A DNA stretch of 64,000 nucleotides. It comes from Adiantum capillus-veneris (Eukaryota; Streptophyta; Polypodiopsida; Polypodiales; Pteridaceae). A program made the translations under genes and the position numbers. Within the stretch, counting starts at the first letter, position 1. Each line of letters begins with the position of its first letter. Positions 35,021-46,128 of this stretch are shown piece after piece. The stretch covers positions 6,029,001 to 6,093,000 of the forward strand of contig CM043967.1 in the NCBI GenBank assembly GCA_014529385.2, written 5' to 3'. Below the pieces are notes generated by a model. The model was not told the origin of the DNA and searched no databases. It worked only from the letters and a program-made list of their open reading frames with translations.

Positions 35021-36406
35021 ATTTCGGAGGTCATTTGGAGGGCCTTGTAAGAAATTGTATTTCTCTCTCTAGAAACTTTTTTTAAAATGCACTTGCACCT
35101 TGTGAGTACGTCCAAAAGGACAACCAGACACTCTGAAAAGTAGATTTATATTCCCAATCGTCCTTGAAAACGGTCACTTTTTTATTTAATGCGAGCGTCT
35201 TTTTTAGGAGGCAGGTGCGGCGCATTCAATGCAGCTTACGTCATCACTGAAAGTTGAAAAGTCACAAACTATAAAATAGTGATAGATTTTGAGGATTTTG
35301 ACACCACCAATGCATCCGGAATGCCAAAATACCTTAAAAACGAATGTCTACTTGTCTCATTCCGACATCCGGAGAGGCAAAAAATGTCAAAAAACCCCCA
35401 AAAATGGGCTTTTTACTAAAGGCGCGCGAGGAGGCATTCTAAAATTTTAGAATGCCCCTCTGCGCGCCGTTAGTACAAAGCCCATTTTTGGGGGTTTTTT
35501 GACACTTATCTTTCCAAAAAGCCCCTTTTTAGAGGTTTTTGGACATTTTCCTCTCAAAAAGCTCCCTAAAAAAAAGAAAAAAGGGCCTTTTTACTAACGG
35601 CGCGCGAGGAGGCATTCCAAAATTTTGGAATGCCCCCTCGCGCGCCGTTAGTACAAAGCTTTTTTTAGTGATTTTTGGACACTTATCTTTCCAAAAAGCC
35701 CCTATTTAGAGGTTTTTGGACATTTTCCTCTCAAAAAGCTCCCTAAAAAGAGAAAAAAAGGGCCTTTTTACTAACGGCGCGCGAGGAGGCATTTTAAAAT
35801 TTTGGAATGCCCCCTCGCGCGCCGTTAGTACAAAGCTCTTTTTAGTGATTTTTGGACACTTATCTTTCCAAAAAGCCCCTTTTTAGAGGTTTTTGGACAT
35901 TTTTCTCTCAAAAAGCTCCCTAAAAAGAGGGAAAAAGGGCCTTTTTACTAACGACGCGCGAGGAGGCATTCCAAAATTTTGAAATGCCTCCTCGCGCGCC
36001 GTTAGTAAAATGTTCTTTTAGGGGTGTTTGACATTTTTGGCCTCTTTGGATGTCTAAGCGAGGCAATTGGACATTCATTTCTAGGAGATATGTGTGTTCC
36101 GGACGCATTGGCAGTATCAAAAGTTTCAAAATCTTCCACCACTTGATAGTTTTGTGACTTTTTGAGTTCTAGTGATGACGTATCCCGTATCAAATGCACC
36201 GCATCTACCTTCTGAAAAAGGTGCTCGCATTAAATAAAAGAGAGTGCTCATCTTCAAGGACCACTAGATTATTAAATGAGGAGAGGGACACCTTTTATAT
36301 TTTTGTTAATATCAATCTTTTTTTCTACGTAACGTAGGCTCTTCTCTCATTGGAGGAGCTTATTTTCCTCTCTGTACCAAAAGGCCCTCCAAAAGACCTC
36401 CGAAAT
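35021..36406. mobile_element. Inverted-repeat element with a core of four tandem 62-bp palindromes (foldback-like)
   Basis: The ends are inverted repeats: plus-strand ATTTCGGAGGTCATTTGGAG at 35021 and its near-perfect reverse complement ending at 36406. The similarity continues inward for about 390 bp per arm (for example TTTATTTAATGCGAGC, ACGTCATCACT, GCATCCGG/GCGTCCGG). The core (35414-36007) consists of 177-178 bp units, each with a 62-bp palindrome. It splits the CACTA transposase gene. No protein is encoded. The long diverged arms resemble foldback or Mutator-like elements, but no target duplication was found. Confidence 0.7.
35414..36007. repeat. Four tandem 62-bp palindromes, period 177-178 bp
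   Basis: Palindromes at 35414-35475, 35592-35653, 35769-35830 and 35946-36007. Each has two 31-base arms with at most a few mismatches and no loop. The arm begins TACTAACGGCGCGCGAGG and the centre is AAAATTTT. The spacers are T/A-rich with AAAAAGCCCCTTTTT-like words. Confidence 0.9.
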
Positions 36407-37320
36407 CTCCTAATGTGGGGAGACGTTTTAAAAGCCTCAAATCCTCCCTCACACCCAAAGAGTCCTTCTTGCCAATAATGTGGTCCCATAGTGTTTGGGC
36501 TACATTCTTAAATATGTGCATGGGATCCAAGAGGTGTTGTATTTTTAAGTCCTTCCAATATGGAAGCCTTAAAAATATGGAATACCTTGACCTACTTTTT
36601 GGTGGAGGACACGGAGCCGGATTTTTGTTGTGGTGTTCTTTCCAAATGGCTGCCCAATCTACCATCGTGAGCTTTAGAGGGGTCTTTCCACTTGTTGGAG
36701 CTTTGTGCTTGTTATGCCCTTAGGGTAAGGAACAATGGTTGTTTGGATAGATTACCTTGCACAAGGAATTGGGCCTCTCTGTCACCAACGATGGCTTGCA
36801 AGTAGGACATGCATTTTGCCCCGATGTGGACAACCCTGCATACACATCATATGTTTAGAGAGATGAGTGAACTAAAATGAACTAAAGGGAGAGAGGGAGA
36901 GAGAGAGAGAGAGATAGAGGAAAGGGGGTTACCAAAACTCTCTCCAAGCCTTGGATAGTCATGCATAGTCCACAGAAGGATTCCCCTCCACAATGGCCTC
37001 TCTCCCTCCCATTGCAAGTGAAACATCGACAACATGAATGCCTCTCCATAAGTCCTTCGAATCCTTGATGACGGGCTCGCGGTAGACGTCAATATTTGAC
37101 ACTTTGTACTTCCCTGGCACAAGCAAAGAAAGAATTATATTTCCCTTCTTGGTTGTCTCCCATGGTGGAATATTGTAGTTGACGATCACCACAAGCCAAG
37201 TGCTCCATGAAGTAGACTTAGTTCCGAAGGGGTTGACACCATCACTTGCTAACCCAAGCCTCAGTGTTGAGGCTCCAACCCAAACTCTGGCCATTGAGTT
37301 GCGATGTGCCTCCATGCAGG
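36407..37320 (-). pseudogene. CACTA transposase TNP2 core, second part
   Basis: Minus-strand frames 37354-36959 and 36665-36360 carry the TNP2 signature in order: RLGLASDGVNPFGTKSTSWS, VNYNIPPWETTKKGNIILSL, LLVPGKYKVSNIDVY, LWTMHDYPRLG, then the IFLRLPYWKDLKIQHLLDPM and KNVAQTLWDHIIG blocks. In the family this is the catalytic transposase that cuts at the CACTA termini. 36720-36960 between the frames contains stops and an intron-like GA stretch. Copia-2 interrupts the gene at 37321, and the upstream part resumes at 42501. Confidence 0.88.
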
Positions 37321-37546
37321 TGTTGGAACTAGGGTTGGAGAGAAACGCACACAACTTGGAGAAGATGAAGGAAGCTCAAGGCACACAATAGAGAGTGTGT
37401 TACTTAGTGTTCAATGGAAAGATAGATAGCCCTAAAGTGATGGGCGTATATACAATGCTCGGGGGAAAAAACCTCCTAAGAGGGAAAAAATGCCCCGGCG
37501 GTCCTAGTGTGTTCACACACATCACTACCACATGTATATGGTAACA
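37321..37546 (-). repeat. 3' LTR of copia-2
   Basis: 226 bp, preceded on the minus strand by AGGGGGGATT. Confidence 0.95.
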
Positions 37547-37621
37547 AATCCCCCCTGGAGTGATGCGGTGACCGAGAGCTGGCACATAAGTAAAGGGAAG
37601 TGCCATGCATTGAGGACATGA

Positions 37622-38761
37622 TCAATCCACAAAGGGGAGTAAGCCCAAAGCTTTGCGGAAAGCTTCAAGCTTTCCACGAGACAATGCCTTTGTGAAAATA
37701 TCTACAAGGTTGCCCTCTGTTGGTACATAAGCCAAGCTGATCTCTCCTTCTGAGAGTCTCTCCCTGACATAGTGGTAATGCACCTCAATGTGCTTTGTGC
37801 GAGCATGAAAAACTGGGTTCCTTGCAACTGCCAATGCGCTTTGACTGTCAGTGTAGATAGTGTTGGAAATGTCCTGTCCAACACCCAAATCAGCCATAAG
37901 GCGTCTGAGCCATACACACTCAACTGTACCTGTGAAGACTACCATGTACTCAGCCTCACAACTCGAAGTGTCCACAGTAGGTTGCTTCTTTCTCAACCAT
38001 GGTATACATGAACTGCCAAGCATGAAACAAAAACCACTTGTGGACACTCGCGTGTCAAAACAACCAGCTCAATCTGAGTCCGAAAAATCATGTAAGTCTG
38101 GCGGCAATCATCCCTCCTTGGGATAAAACAAGCCAAGATGTAAAGTGCCACTAAGATAGCAGAAAATCCTCTTAACTGCTTTCCAATGCTTAGACCCTAG
38201 GCTATGCATAAATCTACTGACCTGTGAGACTGCGAACTGAATATCCGGCCTCGTGTTGCATGCATAAATGAGGCAGCCAACAACAGTTTGATAAAGAGTG
38301 ACACAACAGGATCACCAGCATCATGTAGACTCAACTTCAAACTTGTTTCCATGGGAGTGGCAATAGGTTTGCAATCCTCAAGTCCAAACTTACATAGTAA
38401 TGTACATCTCTATGTAACTTTTCTGACATAAGGAAATACCACCATCACACTCCTTAAACTGTATACCCAAGTAATGATGCAACATCCCCAAATCTTTCAT
38501 CTTAAATGTAGCATTCAAATAAGCCTTAAATTCAGCAATATGTCTCTCATTTGGTCTAGTGATCAGCAAATCATCGACATAAAGAACCACAATGAGAAGT
38601 ACATCACCCTCACGCTTTACATACAATGTGCTTTCTGTTGGACTGTTACGAAAGCCTCGTTTGACCAAATGAGTGTCAGATTTCTCATACCAAGCATGAG
38701 GAGATTGCTTCAACCCATACAAAGCATACCAAGCACGAGGAGATTGCTTCAACCCATCCAA
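37622..38761 (-). pseudogene. Copia-2 RT C-terminal part and RNase H
   Basis: Frame 38761-38390 contains ALYGLKQSPHAWYEKSDT and YVDD (38570-38581). A 39-bp in-frame tandem duplication repeats the GLKQSP(R/H)AWY block. Around 38390-38050 the frame is lost. Frame 38047-37622 is a complete RNase H end: STSGFCFMLGSS, SSCEAEYMVVF, IYTDSQSALAVARNP, HIEVHYHYVRERL and DIFTKALSRGKLEAF, ending FVD-stop. The RNase H removes RNA from the cDNA hybrid in intact elements. This half is better kept than the same part of copia-1. Confidence 0.92.
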
Positions 38762-38768
38762 AGCCTTC

Positions 38769-39326
38769 TTACATCTGCACTTTTTCCTCTTGTCCTTTTA
38801 TGACAAAACCGGGAGGCTGCATTACATAAACTTCCTCAAATATGTCACCATTCAAGAAAGTAGTAACAATGTCTGTTTGATGTACATCCCAACCAAAATG
38901 AGCTGCCAATGCACATAGAAAACGCACAGTAGTCATACCACAAGTGGGAGCAAAAGTCTCTTCATAATCTATGCCATTTTGTTGTCCATAACCCTTTGCA
39001 ACAAGTCGAGCCTTATGGCGATCGATCTCACCATCCGGCTTGCGTTTCAACTTGTAAACCCACTTCGTACTAATGGCCTTTTTGCCAGGAGGCAAATCAC
39101 ATAAAGTCCATGTGTCACTTTCTATAAGTGCATCATATTTTGATTGCATGGTAGCCATCCAATTTGTTGAATTCTGTGCTGCATCAAAAGACAGAGGCTC
39201 CTCAACATCATGTAATCTAGACACAGCCAAAGCATAACAATCTGATGCATAAGATGCATGGTGAGAGTCTAAACAAGTACGACTAGACAAAGGTAAATCC
39301 AATTTACTATCACGCAAAGTGTGCAC
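38769..39326 (-). pseudogene. Copia-2 RT N-terminal part
   Basis: A 185-codon open frame. After an acidic/Ser linker it reads WTLCDLPPGKKAISTKWVYK, KPDGEIDRHKARLVAKGY, GIDYEETFAPTCGMTTVR and HQTDIVTTFLNGDIFEEV (catalytic Asp in TDIV). It ends in a frame change at EEKVQM, after which the RT continues at 38761. At this level the domain is nearly intact. Confidence 0.92.
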
Positions 39327-39350
39327 CAGTCATTTTGGCATACCTCTAGC

Positions 39351-40880
39351 CTACTCATTTTTAGCCCTTTCCTCATCAAGTACATCATGTACATCTGCAT
39401 CAGTAATAGGCTGATTTGTAACATTTTCAGAAACTCCCATAGGCTGTACATTTGCCTCATTGGAACTTACATTCGTATTTCCACCACTGAAAAGAGGCAA
39501 CAAAGTGTCATAAATGTCTTGTGAGCTTACATTACTGTCTCTAGTACATGACAGTAAGGGTTGAACAGAATCTTCCACAAACACTACATCCTGTGAAACC
39601 AGAATACGTTTTGTTTGCGGATGATACAACCTGTAACCTTTTCTTTCAGCACTATAACCAACAAAAATACATCTGACAGCCTTATCATCCAATTTTCTGC
39701 GATGTGTTTGTGGCAGCAAAGCATATGCTGAATGGCCAAAAACACGCATGTGCTCAATAAAAGGCTTTCTATCATGCCATGCTTCATATGGAGTAATAGA
39801 CTGCAAAGCTTTCGTAGGACACATATTTAGTACATAAGTGGCACACATGATGGCCTCAAGCCAAAAAGAATGCGGCAAAGCTTGACTTTTGACCATACAT
39901 CGTGGCATTTCCGTAAGTGACCTGTTTTTCCTCTCAGCAACACCATTTTGCTAAGGTGTATCAGGCACTATACATTGGCGTTTTATCCCACAACAAGCCA
40001 TAAATGCATTGAATTCATGAGACATATACTCCCCCCCTCGATCGGAACAGAGGGTGCCCATAGTACATTTCGAGCCATTTTCAGCCATAGCCGGAAATTG
40101 TTTGAAGCACATAAAAAATTTGAACTTCGCTTTAAGCGGAAATACCCATGCATGCCTAGAGTAATCATCAATGAAAGTCACGAAGTAAAGATAATTGCCC
40201 AAGGACGGAGTTTGCATGGGCCCACAAACATCACTATGCACAAGCTGCAACCTGCATGTGGCCCGAATTAAACCATCCTTTGGAAACTTTGAATGTTGCA
40301 TCTTACCCAAAATACAGCCTTCACAAACATGTTTGACAGGTGCTTCAAGAGGCGGCAAAGAAGCAACCATATCAAATTTCTGCAAACGCAGCAAACTAGC
40401 AAAATTTAGATGACCAAAATGTGCATGCCAAAGTTTTGCAGCTGAAATAGCCCTTGAATCTGCAACTGCATTTGCAAAATTTTGTCCACACTTGTCATAC
40501 AAAGTGAGCTTATACATCCCACGGCACAAAAGGCCAGATGCAACAATTTCATCACCAAAACTGAGATCATGAACTGTACATCTGTCATCCACAAATTTGA
40601 CTACAAGTCCATTAAGTCTAGCAAGTGCGGATACAGACAAGAGATTTTTCTTGATCCCAGGTACATAAAGTGCATCAACAAGTGTGAAAGAACTGCCATT
40701 TGCAGCAGTAAGCACAATCTTTCCAACTCCCTGAACCAGATAAGAGGCATTGTTGGCACAAGTGACTGTATTCCCATGATGGACAGACTCAACAGAGGTG
40801 AACAATTCATGATGTGAGGTAATGTGCTTTGTAGCACCACTGTCAAAATACCATACATGTGAATCTGCAGCAATTGACAA
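39351..40880 (-). pseudogene. Copia-2 protease and integrase
   Basis: Frame 40880-39951 (about 309 codons) starts with WYFDSGATKHIT, the protease active site. It includes the GAG-pre-integrase HHCC region (LWHAHFGHLNFASLL and CEGCILGKMQ, all His present) and the integrase core with HSDVCGPM, TFIDDYSRHAWVF and LCSDRGGEYMS. A Gln codon has become TAG at 39949-39951. The integrase then continues in 39908-39351 with ERKNRSL, SFWLEAIMCATYVLN, SITPYEAWHDRKP and FVGYSAERKGYRLY. Only the one stop separates the two parts, so the break is recent compared with copia-1. Confidence 0.93.
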
Positions 40881-40910
40881 GCATGCATCATGGAAAACAG
40901 GATTTTAATT

Positions 40911-41912
40911 TCACTCTACGCTAAAAGCCCATTCTACATCAACATCAGCATCATAGTCTCCTTTCACAGAAGACTCAACAATGGATGCATTTGTAGTGGA
41001 ACCAGCATTTGCAATGGAACCACCCTCTTTCTTCTTAGCCTCTTTGGCCTTCAACTTAGGACACTGCTTGATCAAGTGATCATTTGCTTTACAATAATGG
41101 CAACGCATCTTCTTTTTGCCCTTATCACCAGAGTTTCCAGATGAATTGCTGCCAGCAGAAGCATTAGGAACAAAATTTTTGCCACTCGTAACAAATCCAT
41201 AAGAAGTGGTTGCATTGTTGTTACCACCCTTTCTTTGAGAAGCAATAAAAGCCTATTCAACTGCACGCTGCCTAGTCCTATTTTTTTTGGAAAGTGACTC
41301 TTGCAATAGCAATGTGCATAATGCATCAAACTTCACAACTTCAGGATTTCCTTGGGTCATAAATCTCCAAGTACTAGCAAAAGTCTGGTAAGAATCTGGT
41401 AAGGCATCAAGAACAGTCTGCACAAGGGAACTGTCTGAAATGACTTCACCTGCAAAAATAAGTTTCTCATTGATATCCTTGACACCAACAAGAAAAGTGT
41501 CCATATCATCTCTCTCATGCATAATCTTCGACTCCAGCTCTTTATGTAGCAAAGCAATTTTAGCCTCATTGCGGCTTGCATAAAGACCAGCCAAAATATT
41601 CCAAGCCTGTTTTGCAGATTTTGCTGAACGGATGTGAGGAACAATGGTGCGCTTCAGAGACAACGCAATCAATGCATGAGCCTGTGCATCCTTTACATCC
41701 CAACGAGATTGTTCTATCGTAGGCAAAACAACTCTAATAGCAGCAATCCTTGCAGCAAGACCTGCAACATCCTCAACATCGCCTACATCCTCAGAACTAG
41801 GACGTACATCAATGCCCTGCACAATATTCCAGACACCCTTTGACACAAGAACATGTTGCAACTTGTCCTCAGCAGCAAATATCTTGAACACATCTGTGTT
41901 GTTGGCAACCAT
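40911..41912 (-). pseudogene. Copia-2 gag
   Basis: ATG at 41912 opens MVANNTDVFKIFAAEDKLQH. Compared with copia-1 about 14 codons (the DNYPMWAYMM block) are deleted in frame. The UBN2 core is intact (AWNILAGLYASRNEAKIALL, LPDSYQTFASTW), and the frame stops at 41253 after about 220 codons. The continuation at 41250-40911 carries CHYCKANDHLIKQC, a complete CCHC knuckle, and an acidic end. A stop near 40910 precedes the protease. Confidence 0.92.
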
Positions 41913-42259
41913 GGTAAATGATGCACCTGATGTGAAAATTGCCCAAAAAGAGGAGAAACGGAGCGGGAACAACATGTGTTATATAGCACAAACCATAGAA
42001 GACTATAAGGCACCTGTTATGCAGAAATCGGCACTGACAAAAATTCTATACAAAATGACGAAATTGCTTGTGCAGGCCTGCCTTTAGTGAAAACGGAGGC
42101 CGAAATGAGCCCAAATAAAAAATCTGAGCAGACCAAGCTCTACGAGCTCCCCAAAATATTTTTCGACCTGCAAACGCTTGCCAAACCTCACTGTAATTGG
42201 AGAAAGTGAGCAGGCATGTGCTGGAGCAGCTGAGGACTAAGCCCGGGAGGATGCAACCT

Positions 42260-42271
42260 GCTCTGATACCA
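42260..42271 (-). other. Primer-binding site of copia-2
   Basis: Minus-strand TGGTATCAGAGC, two bases from the 5' LTR. Confidence 0.95.
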
Positions 42272-42273
42272 AT

Positions 42274-42500
42274 TGTTGGAATTAGGTTTGCAGAGAAACG
42301 CACACAGCTTGGAGAAGACAAATGAAGCTCAAGGCACACAATAGAGAGTGTTTTACTTAGTGTGCAATGGAAAGATAGATAGCCCTAGAGTGATGGGCGT
42401 GTATGCAATGCTCGGGGGAAAAAACCTCCTGAAGAGGGAAAAAATGCCCCGGCGGTCCTAGTGTGTTCACACACATCACTACCACATGTATATGGTAACA
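42274..42500 (-). repeat. 5' LTR of copia-2
   Basis: 227 bp. It lacks the 34-bp extra block seen in the 5' LTR of copia-1. Confidence 0.95.
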
Positions 42501-43596
42501 GTAGGTGAGTCGGCAGGGACACGCATCATTCCATCATTTGAGCAATGGTTCGCATGCCACATGAGAAGCCCCACGATAAACCTGCTTTTAAACATGTGCT
42601 GGATGCAAGGAATTAATGGAAAATGTCTCAATACCTTGCCGGGTAGGTGCACCCCGCTCACTCCGGTCTTGTATTGTGCCTCCCCGCACACGGGACATGA
42701 GGTAGCATGTGCATGCTCATTGCGGTATAGCATGCAATTGTTGACGCACGTATGGATGCACTCATACTCCATTCCAAGTGCAGTGACATCCGATCTAGCT
42801 CGTCGATGATCTGGAGGCATGCGGTGATCTTCTGACAACATTTTTCCCATCAAACTACAACAAACATGCGTATTAGTATAATTGCTAGAAGACAGCACCA
42901 TAAAGCAAGTGGAGAGTATATAAAATCCACATTCCATACTTAAAGAAGTAGTGCATTGACACTTGCATTACTCCAACCGAATTTTTCTTGCAAGTTGAGG
43001 ACTTCCAACAATGCTCAGAGCACCGAGTATTGTGCACCGTCGTAAAGAGGTGTTCGGGCACTGGTCATCAATCTATCCTCCATTTTGGCAGCCCATTTAG
43101 TGTGGGGTTGACAATCCTCCTCGCACACGTCGCGCTCATGAGCTAGCAACTCATCACATATGTCAAACATGTGCTCATCCTCTACCTCAAAGTGTGACAG
43201 AGACGCCATAGGAGCTGTCGAAATAGAGCCAACGGGAGGATCACCATGCGGTGCACCCAAATCACCCACTCGCTCTTGCCTCTTCCGTTCGGCCTTGCAC
43301 GTCGATGCACCACCACTGAACACAAACCAATGGGTCACCTCCTCAAGCAATGGGTGAGTCGCGCTCTCATCTCTCCAAGCGCTTTTTCGAGGATGTCTAA
43401 GCCATTTTTTCTCCACGTGCTCCAAGGCAATGCGCCTCAAGTGAGGGATTGCCCTTTTACACTTGGCGCAAGGACAAGGGAGTTTTTCCTTGAGCCAACG
43501 ATTGCGCTCAGGGCCTCCAGGGGGACCACGATCATCCCAATCGATATCCTGCACACGCCTTATTCCTCTCCGCCCCTCCTCCACCCCCCCTCTCAC
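42501..43596 (-). pseudogene. CACTA transposase N-terminal part (transposase-associated domain and TNP2 start)
   Basis: Frame 43596-43015 (about 193 codons) shows LPCPCAKCKRAIPHLR, the transposase-associated zinc-like motif, and then VTHWFVFSGG and TPLYDGAQYSVL at its end. The frame shifts (FGWSNASVNALL near 42990-42950) and continues at 42890-42501 with GMEYECIHTCVNNCMLYRNE, CPVCGEAQY, KVLRHFPLIPCIQHMF and MRVPADSP. These are all landmarks of plant En/Spm TNP2 transposases. No proper ATG was found: the frame opens with GTG inside GA-rich DNA. Copia-2 follows immediately at 42500. Confidence 0.88.
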
Positions 43597-44089
43597 TTCC
43601 CTCTCTCTCTCTCCTTCTCCAAGCTTCCCCTACCCCCCCTCTCTCTTCTTCTCCAAGCTTCCCAAGTTTTGTCGAAGGGGGTTTCCGCCATCATCTTTGG
43701 AAGCACAACATCGAAGAGGGTTTCGTCGAAGGGGGTTTTCCACCATCGTCTTTGAAAGCTCAACCTAGCCGAAGCTCAACCGCGCTACAAGGAAAGAGGT
43801 AAACACAAAACAAAGCTACTCCCCCCTTTTTCCCTATTGTTTTCTACTACTACTACTACTACTACTGCACACACACACACACACACACATGCATAAATTG
43901 TTAAAAAATAATAAAAAGAGAGAATTCATAGCATACCTCGTTCATTTGAAAATGGTAGCTTTTCTCGGCTTGTTTGAAAATGGTTTCTTTGCTAGCTGGC
44001 TTGTTTGGAAATGATTGCTTTGCTCATCTTGTTTGGATAGAATGTTAGAAAGAAATGCTAGATAGAAATGTTAAGTTTGTTACATAAAA

Positions 44090-44091
<2 letters not shown>
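43597..44091. repeat. Short direct repeats and a (CA)n tract
   Basis: Two tandem pairs are visible: TTCTCCAAGCTTCCC (43615-43665) and a block of about 55 bp around GTCGAAGGGGGTTT (43673-43765). A (CTA)n and a (CA)n run follow at 43845-43890. No gene. Confidence 0.7.
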
Positions 44092-44151
<60 letters not shown>

Positions 44152-44172
44152 GAAAGAGAGAGAGAAATAGAT

Positions 44173-44219
<47 letters not shown>

Positions 44220-44442
44220 AGAAGGGAAATAGATAGAGAGGGAGAGAAAGAGAAAGAGAGAGAGATAGATAAAGAGAGTGAGAGAGAAAGAGGGATAGAT
44301 AAAGAGAGAGATAATTAAAGAGAGGGAGATAAATGGAAAGAGAGATAGATAAAGAGAGAATGAGAGAAAGAGGGAGAGATAGAGAGGGATAGAAATAGAG
44401 AGAATGAAGGAGGGAGGGAGGGAGAGAGAGAGAGAGAGAGAA

Positions 44443-44483
<41 letters not shown>

Positions 44484-44526
44484 TAGAGAGAGATAGGGAA
44501 AGAGGTAAAGAGGGAGAGAGAGAGAG

Positions 44527-44583
<57 letters not shown>

Positions 44584-44655
44584 TAGAGAGGGAGAGAGAG
44601 AGAGAGGGGGGGAGGGGGGGGGGGGAGAGGGGAAAAGAGAAGGAGGGAGAAAAAT

Positions 44656-44711
<56 letters not shown>

Positions 44712-44723
44712 AATGAACGAGAG

Positions 44724-44814
<91 letters not shown>

Positions 44815-45001
44815 AAGAGAGAGGGAGATAGAAAGAGAAAGAGAGAGGGAAAGAGAAGGGAAATAGAGAGAGAGAGAGAGAGAGAGGGAGAGAGGGAAAG
44901 AGGGAGATAAGGAAATAGAAAGAGAAAGAGAAAGAGGGGAAAGAGGGGGAGAGAGAGAAAGAGAGATGGGGATAGAGAAGAGAGGAAAGCGGGAGAGACA
45001 C

Positions 45002-45085
<84 letters not shown>

Positions 45086-45350
45086 GAGAGAGAGAGAGAG
45101 AGAGAGAGAAAAAGAGGGTGAGAGAGAGAAAGAGAGATAGGGATAGAGAAGAGAGGAGAGAGGGAGAGAGAGAGAGGGGAAAGAGGGAGGGGGAGGAGAG
45201 AGAGGGAGATATAGAGAGATAGGGAAAGAGGGCAGGAGAGGGAGAGAGAGAAATAGAGATATCCGTGGGGAGAAAGAGGGAGAGAGAGAAATAGCGATAT
45301 CCGTCGGCATAAAGAGATAGGTAGAGAGAGGAAGATAAAGAAATAGGGAT
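44092..45350. repeat. Long purine tract, mostly (GA)n with GGA/GAAA variants
   Basis: Apart from single T or C bases and one (TA)n block at 44727-44760, the plus strand consists of purines for about 1.2 kb. Minus-strand Ser/Leu frames of up to 465 codons run through it, and they are by-products of the repeat. The last 100 bases hold two copies of a GATATCCGT-containing unit. Confidence 0.95.
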
Positions 45351-46128
45351 AAAGAGAAATGGTTGTAGACGGAGTAACCATTTTGTGCTGTGCGTAGTGC
45401 GGGTATGCTCCTGCTTCTCTAGAGTGCTATGAAAAAGACCTTCTTTATGTGACATCGATAGACCCTTGGAAATTACTTTCTACTCTCTTCTCCTTAACTT
45501 CTCTATCTCTCTTCCTATCTCTTTCTCCCCACCAACTAGGAATTACGTTGGACAGCTTTTAACAATATCGTACCTCAGAATGGAGGCAAAGTAATCCCTC
45601 GAACAAGCAGTTGTTGTGAAGAGATGTTGCGCAAGAAGCACAATAAAGAAGCTCTTCTTCATAGCACTCTCGCACTGTGCAAAACACAAAACGATGGCTA
45701 CATTTACAACCACAGCTCTTTATCTCTACTCAAAACAATGGCTACATTATGTATAACATTACGTATATGTATATATTTTTGTGTGTACATATATATTTGT
45801 TTATGCATGTGTGTAGGCACTAAGTACGAGAGCATAGCACCCGAAGGTTAGACGCTTCCTCTTGGGTATAGTCCTTTTCTAATCGTGGTGTTGCGGTCAT
45901 TGATCCACTCATGCATGGATTACCACAATGTACCTTTGGTTTTACCACGGTTGAGACGATGATGATATCTAAAGAGGTGCAGTTGACCTTTGGCACTACT
46001 AGCCTCTACTTAGGTCTACTAGCATGTATATGTATCTACGTGTTTGTGTGCTAATATACTTGTGTACGTATTTATAGATGAGTGAGTAGGGTGGAAAGGT
46101 TAATCTTATATTACTCTTTGTAATGTAG
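45351..46128. other. Unassigned sequence
   Basis: No gene recognised. The sequence is less AT-rich than its surroundings but stops are frequent in all frames. Confidence 0.35.

Larger units (their letters stand above)
37321..42500 (-). mobile_element. Copia-2: full-length Ty1/copia element of the same family as copia-1
   Basis: LTRs at 37321-37546 and 42274-42500 (plus-strand TGTTGGAA...GGTAACA) enclose the full set of copia domains on the minus strand. The PBS is at 42260-42271 and the polypurine tract at 37547-37556. The flanks GCAGG (37316-37320) and GTAGG (42501-42505) are a 5-bp target duplication with one change. It sits within the TNP2 codons of the CACTA transposase gene. By eye the LTRs differ at about 12 positions plus one indel in 227 bp. 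Coding parts have fewer breaks than copia-1 but still contain stops, so it is not autonomous. Confidence 0.95.
32422..43600 (-). mobile_element. CACTA (En/Spm) DNA transposon, degenerate, carrying two nested insertions
   Basis: A minus-strand transposase gene (domains listed separately) fills this span once the inverted-repeat element 35021-36406 and copia-2 (37321-42500) are taken out. The left end begins CACTATGAAAATCTCC at 32422, directly after the R1 match stops, with ATG as possible 3-bp duplication. The fragment at 30863 starts CACTACGAAAA, so CACTAYGAAAA is the probable terminal motif. The matching right end (..TTTTCRTAGTG) was not found to the right of 43600, so the right boundary is uncertain. 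The coding parts have stops and shifts. Confidence 0.75.

Noticed and set aside
35414-36007. CRISPR-like array (palindromic repeats with spacers)
   Set aside because: The spacers are themselves repeats of one another, the setting is a plant nuclear genome, and there are no cas genes. It is a tandem repeat with a palindrome in each unit.
45380-45405. GCGTAGTG as right end of the large CACTA element
   Set aside because: The bases before TAGTG do not match the reverse of CACTAYGAAAA at the left end.
44058-45455. Minus-strand frames of 331-465 codons rich in Ser and Leu
   Set aside because: They are translations of the GA/CT tract in three frames at once. No codon pattern, start context or domain supports a protein.
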